From: Rhodospirillaceae bacterium
GTDB lineage: Bacteria; Pseudomonadota; Alphaproteobacteria; UBA8366
Length of the DNA: 35,979 bases
Direction: 5' to 3'
Assembly (NCBI GenBank): GCA_002722095.1
Contig: PBKG01000003.1
Span: 1-35,979 of the forward strand
The position numbers were made by a program, and so were the translations under genes. Numbering within the stretch: the stretch's first letter is position 1; every line of letters starts with the position of its first letter. The notes beneath the pieces are model-generated. The model had not been told where the DNA came from. It saw only the letters and a list, made by a program, of their open reading frames with translations, and did not search any database. This document shows, piece after piece, positions 15,161 through 23,688 of this stretch.

Positions 15161-16570
15161 ATGGGCGTCACCGAAACCCTCGCCAAGCTCGCAATCGAAA
15201 CCTCATGGGAGGATATTCCCGAGGCGGCGAAAGAATCCGCCAAACTCCGCATTCTCGACATGGCGGGAATTGCACTTGCCGGCGCCAATCAATCCTCGAC
15301 GAGGATCGCCCTCGATACGGCGCGATATATGGGAGGCAATGGCCGGGCGAGCATAATCGGCCATGGCGACCGGACGTCTTCGCCGCTCGCGGCCTATGTC
15401 AACGCGACCGCCGCACACGCCCAGGAATATGACGACTATACCAAGGGCGTTACCCACGCGAGCGTGGTTATGGTGCCGGGCGCCCTCGCCTATGCGGAAG
15501 ACAAAGAACTCTCCGGCCGCGATCTCATGGCAGGCTTTATCGCTGGCTTCGAGGTCGAAAGTCGGGTCGCCCGCGGCATCCGTCCGGCGCTCCTCGATCG
15601 CGGATGGCATCCGAACGCAATCCTGGGCTCGATCGGCGTCGCGGTGGCTGGCGCGCGAATGGGCGGGCTCGACGTAGACAAAACCCGAATGGCGATCGCC
15701 GTCGCCGCATCCGAAGGATCGGGGCTTCGCAAGAATGTGGGTTCCATGGGTAAGGCATTCCATGTGGGCCACGGCGCGAGATGCGGTGTATTTGCCACAC
15801 TCCTCGCGGAACGCGGTTACAAGATGGACCCGGACATTATTGAGCCGTCGGAAACCGATGTGGGCGGACATGAAAAGTTCGGCCTCGCGGTTTGTTTCTC
15901 CGGCGAGGACGGTTACGACCTATCGCGCATGACCGAAGAGTTAGGCACCCGTTGGGAATTGGCGGAAAATACCACCATCGTCTGTTTTCATCCCGGATCG
16001 ACCGCGCCTGCGTCCACCATCGATGCGGTACTCGATGTTATTGCCGAGCACGGTATCACCGCTGACGATGTGGAACGGGTTCACGCGGAAGTCACACCGC
16101 AAGCGCGTGCGATCGCCTGTTACGACGAAGTCGAGGATTCATACAAGGCGCGCTACAGTCTCAAATGGTCGATCGCCGTCAGTCTAATCGACGGCAAGAA
16201 CGGCCTCGCGCAATACGACCAATCCCGCGTCGATAAAGGCGACGTGCAGCCATTGATGGAGAAGGTCGATATCACCGTGCCGGAGGACTTTGCTCATCAT
16301 CATGGTCAATGGGGCGTGGACGGGGTCAATTGGGCCGAAATGCGGATTACCTTTAACCTAAAGGATGGGCGCGAACTCAAGCACGCCCGATCCTTTGCGC
16401 GCGGCTGGTCGGAGGAACCCGCAACTTGGGACGATATCGTCGGCAAGTTCAGCGACTGCGCGGACGGTGTAATTACGCCCTCCCAACGTGACGATGCGAT
16501 TGCCATGATCGGCGACCTGGAAACACTCTCCGATGTGGGGAAACTAATGAAACAGTTGCAGCCCGCATAA
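15161..16570 (+). CDS. MmgE/PrpD-family protein, second of a tandem pair
   Basis: A 469-residue family member, 10 bases after the first with AAGGAG before the ATG. The conserved patch is EYDDYTKGVTHASVVMVPGA, where the FDFDDTH of its neighbour is EYDDYTKGVTH. The helical core GWHPNAILGSIGVAVAGARMGG and GLRKNVGSMGKAFHVGHGARCG are preserved, and ENTTIVCFHPGSTAPAS replaces the Tyr-Lys-Pro-Phe loop seen in the other copy. The loss of the YKPFxCG pattern suggests an altered substrate pocket. An acid dehydratase, decarboxylase or isomerase role is likely from the family; the precise reaction is not. Confidence 0.87.
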   Translation: MGVTETLAKLAIETSWEDIPEAAKESAKLRILDMAGIALAGANQSSTRIALDTARYMGGNGRASIIGHGDRTSSPLAAYVNATAAHAQEYDDYTKGVTHASVVMVPGALAYAEDKELSGRDLMAGFIAGFEVESRVARGIRPALLDRGWHPNAILGSIGVAVAGARMGGLDVDKTRMAIAVAASEGSGLRKNVGSMGKAFHVGHGARCGVFATLLAERGYKMDPDIIEPSETDVGGHEKFGLAVCFSGEDGYDLSRMTEELGTRWELAENTTIVCFHPGSTAPASTIDAVLDVIAEHGITADDVERVHAEVTPQARAIACYDEVEDSYKARYSLKWSIAVSLIDGKNGLAQYDQSRVDKGDVQPLMEKVDITVPEDFAHHHGQWGVDGVNWAEMRITFNLKDGRELKHARSFARGWSEEPATWDDIVGKFSDCADGVITPSQRDDAIAMIGDLETLSDVGKLMKQLQPA

Positions 16571-16612
16571 GCGTTTTCCATACTAGCTACAGACGCCATA
16601 CGGGGGAGCGAT

Positions 16613-18052
16613 ATGGCAGCGACCGACAAAAGCGGTATACGCCTCACCAGCGACTATCTCGCGGAGCACGCGACCGCCCGACCCAATGAAATTGCACTCG
16701 TGGACGAAGGACAAGAAATCACCTTCGGCCGCTTTTACGACGACCTACGCCGCACTGTGCGCGCACTCAGCACCCTAAAGCTGCCGCAAGATGCAATTGT
16801 TTCGGTCGAATTTCTCGGGCTTTACCGGCCTTGGCTGCTGCAATTGGGTTTCGAGTGCCTTGGCATAGCGAATGCGAGCTACGCCGACGCCCACGACCAA
16901 GGCACCTTGAAATTGTTGCTCGACCGGTCGGATTTGGTCATCCATTTAGGAGACGCTCCTGCCACCGAAGCACCTTGCCTTCACGCGGACACAAAGTGGT
17001 GGCGAAATCTGTTTCGGCGAAAGCCGGGCGAATTACCGTTCCCGCCCGATCCCCATACACCGGCGCGCGTTGTTTGCAGTTCCGGAACCACCGGCGAAAT
17101 CAAGGTCATCCCGCAAACGCTGGCCCAACTCGATTTCCGTGGTCGCACTTATGGCGATTTATTGGGATTCGATAGCGAAACCCGATTCATGGTCGGCATG
17201 GGGTTCGCCGTACAACTCGATCAACTATTGGCGGCCACTTGCCTTCGCCGCGGTGGCAGATGCCACTACGCAGGTATACTTGCGGCACCCGATGCGATCA
17301 ATTTTTGCTCACCGACCCATGCATTGTTGTTGCCGATGCATTTGCCAACGCTCCTCGGTGAGGGCGCTCCCGCTAATCCAGACGGTTTTCTCACTCTTGC
17401 GATCACCGGGGGCCATGTCGCCGACGCGGTGCGTGCCCGGCTGTTGCCCGAATATCCGCACCGATTGGTAGAAGCCTACGCCACCAACGAAACCAGCATC
17501 ATTGCGGACATGGATGCCGATAGCGTGGGCACCATATTGCCCGGCGTGACCGTGGAAATCGTCGATGACGAAGAGCGACCACTGCCGCAGGGCGCCCCCG
17601 GTCGCGTGCGGGTAAAGAGTCCCGGGAATACCGAGGGGTATCTCTTCGAAACCGAGACCGAAATGTTCAAGGACGAATGGTTCTATCCCGGAGACATCGG
17701 ACAGATCGATACGGCCGGGCGTCTTCACCTGCTCGGACGCGGCGATGACATCATTAATCTGCGTGGGCTCAAGGTTAATGCCACTAATTATGAACAGGGT
17801 CTGGTATCGTTGCCGGGAATTGTCGACGCCGGCATACTTTCCGCACGCGATGAAAATGGCTTAGACATATTACTGGTCGCGCTGGTTTTGGAACCGGGCC
17901 GGAAGCTCGAAGCCCTAAAAGACCTTTTGGCCAAACACCTGCCGACAGATGTGATCGGCATTAGTGTCGCCCAGATTCAACAAATTCCACGCACCGCCAC
18001 CGGCAAATTGCAACGCCATGCACTCGCGGCCCAAATTGCGGGCATGAAATGA
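16613..18052 (+). CDS. AMP-forming adenylating enzyme (ANL superfamily), first of a tandem pair
   Basis: An acyl-adenylate forming enzyme that activates a carboxylic acid with ATP, usually for transfer to CoA. At 479 residues it is compact for the superfamily. Seen: the P-loop-like SSGTTGEIK (156-164), EAYATNETS (A5), WFYPGDIG (A7), GRGDDIINLRG (A8 hinge) and PRTATGKLQ with catalytic Lys465 (A10). All core motifs are present, so it should be active. The usual Pro-Lys-Gly after the P-loop is replaced by Glu-Ile-Lys. The ATG follows GGGGGAG. The stop overlaps the next start as ATGA, so the two ligases are translationally coupled. Acid substrate unknown. Confidence 0.88.
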   Translation: MAATDKSGIRLTSDYLAEHATARPNEIALVDEGQEITFGRFYDDLRRTVRALSTLKLPQDAIVSVEFLGLYRPWLLQLGFECLGIANASYADAHDQGTLKLLLDRSDLVIHLGDAPATEAPCLHADTKWWRNLFRRKPGELPFPPDPHTPARVVCSSGTTGEIKVIPQTLAQLDFRGRTYGDLLGFDSETRFMVGMGFAVQLDQLLAATCLRRGGRCHYAGILAAPDAINFCSPTHALLLPMHLPTLLGEGAPANPDGFLTLAITGGHVADAVRARLLPEYPHRLVEAYATNETSIIADMDADSVGTILPGVTVEIVDDEERPLPQGAPGRVRVKSPGNTEGYLFETETEMFKDEWFYPGDIGQIDTAGRLHLLGRGDDIINLRGLKVNATNYEQGLVSLPGIVDAGILSARDENGLDILLVALVLEPGRKLEALKDLLAKHLPTDVIGISVAQIQQIPRTATGKLQRHALAAQIAGMK

Positions 18053-19488
18053 CCAAAAGCACGCTCGATTATCTGGCCGAACACGCTCAGACCCGTCCGG
18101 ACGATTTAGCCGTCTACGATCGTGGCGAAAAAGCTTCGTTCAGGAAGTTTTATGAGGATGTCCGCCGCACTGCTGTCGCACTCGAACGGCTCGACTTAAT
18201 AGCAGGCGATATCGTTGTTATCGAGTATGACGGCCTCTACCGTTCTTGGTTGCTGCATCTGGCATGCGAAGCTTTGTGTGTCGCCACAAGTCATTTTGCG
18301 ACCGAAAAACATTTCGGAGAAATTTCGTCGTTAGTTCAACATTCTGCATTGGTAGTCCATAATTTAATTCCGGTTACCGGCGCCCTGCCCACACTATTGG
18401 CAGACGACGCTTGGTGGACGGCGTTGCTCGATGAGCCTGTCCCGGCAAGTTTCCCGTATCGGCAGCCAAATCCCGATACGATAGTACGCATAGCAACCAG
18501 CTCGGGAACCACGGGCACCACAAAATTTATTCCGCTCACCGCTGCCAATTTCGAAGAACGCCTTCGGCTTTACGATTTTCGTCTCGATTTCGGACCCCAC
18601 ACTCGTCATCTACTATCGATCGGGTTCGGGATGCAGGCCGCACACATACACGCAACCATGTGTCTTCGCGCCGGCGGAATTTGCTTCCATGTTGGCGAGA
18701 GCACGGTCGATCGCGCGATTGCAGAGGTCCGGCCCAATCACATCATGTTTTTGCCGGTCTTTCTGCCATCTCTTATGGCGCTGGGCGAAAATGCGCAAGC
18801 CGTGCGGGATATCGCCATTTCGATTACCGGGGGACGAGTCCCAACAGAGATGCGACGCTCGCTTGAGAAGGAACTCGGATACCGTTTCATCGAATCCTAT
18901 GCCACCAACGAAGCAAGCGCGATTTCCGATATAGATATTAATGGTCTTGGCACGATACTGCCGGGATTCGAAGTCGAAGTCGTTGACGACTTGGATCGAA
19001 ACCTGCCGTTCAGTGAAATCGGATATATTCGGGTGAAAGGACCGGCTGTGACACCCGCCTATCTTTTTGAGGATGGCGCAACCCAACGGATGTATCGTGA
19101 CGGATGGTTTTATCCTGGCGATCTCGGCAGTATCCCAGCGCCGGGAAAATTGAAGCTACTGGGTCGCGGCGATGACCTGGTCAATATTTTCGGCATCAAA
19201 CACAATGCACTCGATATCGAACACAATCTCAATTCGCTAAGCGGAATCAACGACTCCGCCATAGTCGTCGGCACCAAAGAAGACGGCACCGACATGCTTT
19301 GGGTCGGATTGGTTTTGAGCGATGGCGCCGATCTGCAATCGCTGCAGGATCAAATTACCGAGGCACTACCCGAAAATATCGGCGCGACCTGGATGTGCGA
19401 GATTTCGCATGTCCCGCGAACCGAAACCGGGAAAATTCGGCGCGACCTATTGAAAACGAATTTCGAAACGCATTTCAAACAATCCTGA
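18049..19488 (+). CDS. AMP-forming adenylating enzyme (ANL superfamily), second of a tandem pair
   Basis: A paralogue of the preceding gene with exactly the same length, 479 residues, and the same order of motifs: SSGTTGTTK (151-159), ESYATNEAS, GWFYPGDLG, GRGDDLVNIFG and PRTETGKIRR with catalytic Lys462. The opening LDYLAEHAQTRPDDLAVYDR mirrors SDYLAEHATARPNEIALVDE of the first copy. This points to a gene duplication followed by divergence. It starts inside the stop of its partner (ATGA). Either the two act on different acids or they work together. Some members of this superfamily transfer to amines or carrier proteins rather than CoA, which cannot be excluded. Confidence 0.88.
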   Translation: MTKSTLDYLAEHAQTRPDDLAVYDRGEKASFRKFYEDVRRTAVALERLDLIAGDIVVIEYDGLYRSWLLHLACEALCVATSHFATEKHFGEISSLVQHSALVVHNLIPVTGALPTLLADDAWWTALLDEPVPASFPYRQPNPDTIVRIATSSGTTGTTKFIPLTAANFEERLRLYDFRLDFGPHTRHLLSIGFGMQAAHIHATMCLRAGGICFHVGESTVDRAIAEVRPNHIMFLPVFLPSLMALGENAQAVRDIAISITGGRVPTEMRRSLEKELGYRFIESYATNEASAISDIDINGLGTILPGFEVEVVDDLDRNLPFSEIGYIRVKGPAVTPAYLFEDGATQRMYRDGWFYPGDLGSIPAPGKLKLLGRGDDLVNIFGIKHNALDIEHNLNSLSGINDSAIVVGTKEDGTDMLWVGLVLSDGADLQSLQDQITEALPENIGATWMCEISHVPRTETGKIRRDLLKTNFETHFKQS

Positions 19489-19560
19489 TACCGCCTCGCC
19501 TCGCCGGAGGTGAAATGGTAGTTCATAGGCCAACAAACCAATAGCTGGGACGAACCGGAC

Positions 19561-20826
19561 ATGCCGATTATTCTCGGATGTATCGCCGACGATTTCACCG
19601 GCGCTACCGATCTTGCCAATACGTTGGTCAAGCAGGGTATGCCGACGATACAACTGATCGGCACACCGAAATCCGCTATCGATTTGGGTGATGCGGAAGC
19701 GGTTGTCATCGCACTCAAATCCCGCACCATCCAAACGAACGATGCCATAGCGGAATCGTTGGAAGCGATCGACTGGCTCCAAAGCCAGGGCGCGAAGCAG
19801 TATTTCTTTAAATATTGCTCCACCTTCGATTCCACAGACGAAGGCAATATCGGCCCGGTCGCCGACGCCTTGTTGGATAAACTCGACAGTGACTTCACCA
19901 TCGCCTGCCCTGCATTTCCGACCAATGGTCGCACCATCTACAAGGGCAATCTTTTTGTCGGCGACGAACTGTTGTCGGAATCCGGTATGCGCAATCATCC
20001 ATTAACGCCGATGACCGATTCCAACTTGGTGCGCGTCCTTGCTCGGCAAACCCCTCGCAAGGTCGGGCTCGTCGAGCATGGCACTGTGGGCCAGGGTGCC
20101 GACGCGATTTCCGATGCGTACAAAGAATTGCGCGACGACGGTGTCCGCCACGCAATTGTCGATGCCATCGACGACCCGGATTTGTTGGCCATCGGTACGG
20201 CATCGACGGACCTTGCCCTCATCACCGGCGGATCCGGCATCGCGCTCGGCCTGCCGGATAATTACCGCGCTGCAGGACTGCTCGGCGATGCGATCCCGCC
20301 TCACTTGCCAGCTCAATCCGGCGCCGAGGCGATATTGGCGGGGAGCTGCTCGATCCGCACCCGCGAACAGGTTGCGGCGTGGAAGGAAAAATTTCCGGCC
20401 TTGCAAATCGACCCTCATGCAGTCATGCAGAACAAGCCGGTGGCCGACGAAGCTCTCGATTGGGCAACTCCGCATTTGGGCAAGAAGCCCTTCCTTATTT
20501 ATAGCTCGGACGATCCCGCCGCCGTCACCGCTTTGCAGGAACAATATGGCGGCATGGAAGTGGGCGAGAAACTGGAAGATACATTGGGCCAAATAGCGTC
20601 CAAGCTGGTGGCGAAAGGCGTCGACCGATTGATCGCCGCCGGCGGCGAAACGTCGGGCGCCGTGGTGAACGCGCTTCACGTCGATGCCCTTCGCATCGGC
20701 CCCGAAATTTCTCCCGGTGTGCCCTGGACTGAAACCATCGGCACCACCTCTATCGCGCTGGCCTTAAAGTCGGGCAATTTCGGCGAAGTGGACTTCTTCG
20801 ATCAAGCGTTGGAGATGCTGAGATGA
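19561..20826 (+). CDS. otnK: 3-oxo-tetronate kinase (four-carbon acid sugar kinase)
   Basis: An ATP-dependent kinase phosphorylating 3-oxo-tetronate at O4, 421 residues, as usual. The N-terminal DUF1537 domain starts IADDFTGATDLANTLVKQGM (the DDFTGA signature, about 10-15). The C-terminal nucleotide-binding domain ends with AGGETSGAVVNAL and RIGPEISPGVPW. The stop codon overlaps the start of the otnC-type gene as ATGA, the same pair order known for tetronate (erythronate/threonate) degradation operons. The tetronate dehydrogenase and OtnI isomerase normally found with it are missing from this window. Confidence 0.9.
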   Translation: MPIILGCIADDFTGATDLANTLVKQGMPTIQLIGTPKSAIDLGDAEAVVIALKSRTIQTNDAIAESLEAIDWLQSQGAKQYFFKYCSTFDSTDEGNIGPVADALLDKLDSDFTIACPAFPTNGRTIYKGNLFVGDELLSESGMRNHPLTPMTDSNLVRVLARQTPRKVGLVEHGTVGQGADAISDAYKELRDDGVRHAIVDAIDDPDLLAIGTASTDLALITGGSGIALGLPDNYRAAGLLGDAIPPHLPAQSGAEAILAGSCSIRTREQVAAWKEKFPALQIDPHAVMQNKPVADEALDWATPHLGKKPFLIYSSDDPAAVTALQEQYGGMEVGEKLEDTLGQIASKLVAKGVDRLIAAGGETSGAVVNALHVDALRIGPEISPGVPWTETIGTTSIALALKSGNFGEVDFFDQALEMLR

Positions 20827-21458
20827 GCACGGAATCCAAACTTCGAGACGACATCACCCGGCTCGCCAAATCGATGTTCGATCGCGGGCTGACCTTCGGG
20901 TCGTCGGGCAATATCAGTGCACGCATCGATGACGGCTGGCTGATGACCCCCACCGGCTCGACGATGGGAAATCTCGATCCGGCGAAGATTTCCAAACTGG
21001 ATGACGACGGCAATCTGATTTCCGGCGATCCACCGACCAAGGAAACCTTTCTTCATGTCGCAATGTATGAAGAGAGGCCGAAGACCGGCGCCGTCGTGCA
21101 TCTTCATTCGACCCATTCCGTTGCCGTGAGCTGCCTCCACGATATCGACCCTAAGAATGTGTTGCCGCCGATCACCGCCTATTACGTGATGAAGATCGGC
21201 ACGCTGCCGTTGGTACCCTATTTCCCGCCGGGCGATCTCGATCTCGCCAAGGCGGTGCGCGAAATGGCTTCCGACCATCACGCGGTGCTGCTTGCCAATC
21301 ATGGCCCCGTTGTCGCGGGCACGTCACTGGAAGACGCGGTTTACGCCACCGAGGAACTGGAAGAGACCGCAAAACTTTTTCTGATGCTGAAGGATGTGAA
21401 GACTCGTTTCCTCAACGAGGAACAGGTCGCCGCGCTCCGCGATAAATATCCGAATTGA
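20823..21458 (+). CDS. otnC: 3-oxo-tetronate 4-phosphate decarboxylase (class II aldolase/adducin family)
   Basis: A zinc-dependent enzyme that decarboxylates 3-oxo-tetronate 4-phosphate to dihydroxyacetone phosphate, 211 residues. Seen: GSSGNISARI (26-35) for phosphate binding, Glu74 in PTKETFLH as the general acid/base, zinc ligands His93 and His95 in VVHLHSTHS, and His160 in LANHGP. L-fuculose-phosphate or ribulose-phosphate aldolases share the fold, but coupling to the OtnK gene by a 4-base overlap supports the OtnC assignment. The product would feed central metabolism as a triose phosphate. Confidence 0.9.
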   Translation: MSTESKLRDDITRLAKSMFDRGLTFGSSGNISARIDDGWLMTPTGSTMGNLDPAKISKLDDDGNLISGDPPTKETFLHVAMYEERPKTGAVVHLHSTHSVAVSCLHDIDPKNVLPPITAYYVMKIGTLPLVPYFPPGDLDLAKAVREMASDHHAVLLANHGPVVAGTSLEDAVYATEELEETAKLFLMLKDVKTRFLNEEQVAALRDKYPN

Positions 21459-21468
21459 TGGCGCACTA

Positions 21469-22701
21469 ATGACAAGCCCCCTCCGCCGCTGGCTCACCAT
21501 GGCGAGCCTGATGCTAGCCGGTGAAGCAATATTTCTGTTGCCCTACATGCGGAAGACGTTTCAGACGTCGCTCGAAGAGGTATTCCACGTTTCGAGCATG
21601 GAACTCGGGTATCTGAGCTCTATGTTCGGCATCCTGGCGCTGCTTTGTTATTTTCCGGGCGGATGGTTGGCGGACCGTATTTCCACACGCCGCCTCTTGT
21701 CGTTTTCGTTAATCGCAACCGGTTCGGGCGGGCTCGTCATGCTAACGATCCCCACCTACCCGCAGATGCTGGCGCTACATGCGTTCTGGGGCGTGACCTC
21801 GATCCTGACTTTCTGGGCAGCACTCCTCAAGGCAACCCGCATGTGGGGCACACCGGAAACACAAGGGACGAGCTTCGGTCTCCTCGAAGGCGGCCGGGGT
21901 GCGACCGCGGCATTGATGGCGACATTAGCGACCGCCGCATTCGCTGCCGCAAACGGCAATACCGATCCTCGCGCTGGGTTGGTTGCGGTGATTTGGGTTT
22001 ACAGCGCGGCCCCTCTTCTTGCGGGTATTGTTGTCTGGTTCCTGCTCTCGGACGAAACACCGGAACGGGAGGTAAAAAACGGCGTAGGCAAGGACTTACT
22101 GCGCCGAGCGTTCTCCACGCCGGAGGTCTGGTTCATGGCAGGGATTATCTTCATCGCCTATTTGATTTTCACGGGCTCCTACTATTTCCCCGCCTATGCG
22201 GAGCGAGGTTTGGGCGAGAGCAAGGTCTTCGGCGCGCAACTCGGCACCTTCCGTGATTGGCTCCGTCCTTTCGCCGCTATCGTTGCGGGCCTGATAGCAG
22301 ACAGGATCGGTGTCAGCCGTGGTATTGCGATCGGGTTCGCAGTCCTGGCAGTCCTCTATGGATCGCTTTGGGCGGTTCCATCTTCGGCCAGCTCCTATCA
22401 GCTGCTTTTCGCCCAGGTCGCCGTCATCGCTATTATGCTTTTCGCGCTTCGCGGTATCTATTTCGCTCTCATGGAAGAATGCCGCATACCTCTGGCGCTT
22501 ACCGGTATCACCATCGGGCTCGTTTCCGCGCTTGCCTATACACCTGACATCTTCTCGCATCTCATCGCCGGTTGGTTCCTCGACACCTATAGCGGCGGTG
22601 ATGGATTCCGGTACTTCTTCGGGTTTTTGGCGGTAACGGCGATTGCCGGTCTCGCGGTTACAATTGCTCTTCGCCATCGGCTGCATTCATCATCGCACTA
22701 G
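21469..22701 (+). CDS. Major facilitator superfamily transporter
   Basis: A 410-residue polytopic inner-membrane transporter with about 12 hydrophobic segments. GGWLADRISTRRLL between helices 2 and 3 is the MFS loop motif (GxLADRxGRR type). The corresponding second-half loop is GLIADRIGVSRG. There is a long cytoplasmic loop at the middle (about DETPEREVKNGVGKD). It lies 10 bases after otnC in the same run, so it probably imports the acid that the cluster degrades. The substrate cannot be specified; nitrate/nitrite-type and sugar-acid-type MFS share these patterns. Confidence 0.88.
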   Translation: MTSPLRRWLTMASLMLAGEAIFLLPYMRKTFQTSLEEVFHVSSMELGYLSSMFGILALLCYFPGGWLADRISTRRLLSFSLIATGSGGLVMLTIPTYPQMLALHAFWGVTSILTFWAALLKATRMWGTPETQGTSFGLLEGGRGATAALMATLATAAFAAANGNTDPRAGLVAVIWVYSAAPLLAGIVVWFLLSDETPEREVKNGVGKDLLRRAFSTPEVWFMAGIIFIAYLIFTGSYYFPAYAERGLGESKVFGAQLGTFRDWLRPFAAIVAGLIADRIGVSRGIAIGFAVLAVLYGSLWAVPSSASSYQLLFAQVAVIAIMLFALRGIYFALMEECRIPLALTGITIGLVSALAYTPDIFSHLIAGWFLDTYSGGDGFRYFFGFLAVTAIAGLAVTIALRHRLHSSSH

Positions 22702-22716
22702 TGCTATAACCGCCCG

Positions 22717-23688
22717 ATGAGCCAGACATTACCGAAGACGCTGTTGTTCCAGCACGACCCCGAACCGCTCGTTCGGCAAATCAAAGACCGTTTCCCCGAT
22801 TTACCGCTTATCGCGGTCGATCACTACGACAGGGTGCCCGACATCTTGGCGGAGGACCAGCCGGAAGTCGTCTTCGCTTTCAAAATCGGCAAAAAAGACC
22901 CGTTCCCCCGCGAAGCCGTTCTCAATTGCGACAGCGTGAAATGGATTCAAGCATCCGGTGCTGGCGTCGATCACTGGACACCCTGGGACCCAGACAAGAT
23001 TTTCATCACCAACGCGTCCGGCATTCACGCAGAGGTGATGGCGCAATACACGATTTGGGCAATCCTCAACCATCGGCTTGGCTTTCCGCGCATGGCGCAG
23101 AAACAGTTGGAAAAAACCTGGGATAAAAAGCTGCTGGTTTCCGCCGCCGGGGCGACCCTTACCATTGTCGGCTTCGGGCGGATCGGCGCGGAAGTGGGAA
23201 GACTGGCTCAAGCCATCGGGCTCAAGGTGATCGGCGTGCGCGCCCGACCTCAACCCTCAGAGCATGCGGACGAGGTCGTGGGCACCGAGCAAATCCGCGA
23301 TGCGCTTGGGCAGGCGGACTATGTCTTGAACGTACTGCCGTTGACCGAGGTGACCCGAAATCTATTCGATGCGGAGATGTTGGCGGCGATGAAGCCCGGT
23401 GCCTATCTGATCAACACCGGACGCGGACATATCGTCAACGAAGAGGATCTCGCCGCCGCGCTCACAAACGGCCATCTCGGCGGCGCTACGCTCGACGTCT
23501 TCGCCACCGAACCACTGCCCCCCGAGAGCCCGCTATGGGGCATGGAGAATGTCGTCATCACGCCGCACACGGCCGGAGACGCGGTCGATTGGGAAGCAGA
23601 TGTAACAGACGTATTTTGCAATAACCTCGCCCGCTGGCAGGCCGGCGAACCGCTCGAAAATATCGTCGATCCTTCACGGGGGTATTAG
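22717..23688 (+). CDS. D-isomer-specific 2-hydroxyacid dehydrogenase
   Basis: An NAD(P)-dependent 2-oxoacid/2-hydroxyacid oxidoreductase, 323 residues. Rossmann motif VGFGRIGAEV (151-160). Catalytic residues: Arg236 (NTGRGH), Glu265 (ATEPLP) and His284 (TPHTAGD). It differs clearly from the other copy at 10322, being closer in style to the GhrA group (WIQASGAGVDHW in the substrate domain). It is the last gene of the plus-strand run, 15 bases after the transporter. Its TAG stop shares bases with the TAA stop of the convergent aminotransferase gene, so the two units are tail-to-tail with overlapping ends. Confidence 0.9.
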   Translation: MSQTLPKTLLFQHDPEPLVRQIKDRFPDLPLIAVDHYDRVPDILAEDQPEVVFAFKIGKKDPFPREAVLNCDSVKWIQASGAGVDHWTPWDPDKIFITNASGIHAEVMAQYTIWAILNHRLGFPRMAQKQLEKTWDKKLLVSAAGATLTIVGFGRIGAEVGRLAQAIGLKVIGVRARPQPSEHADEVVGTEQIRDALGQADYVLNVLPLTEVTRNLFDAEMLAAMKPGAYLINTGRGHIVNEEDLAAALTNGHLGGATLDVFATEPLPPESPLWGMENVVITPHTAGDAVDWEADVTDVFCNNLARWQAGEPLENIVDPSRGY

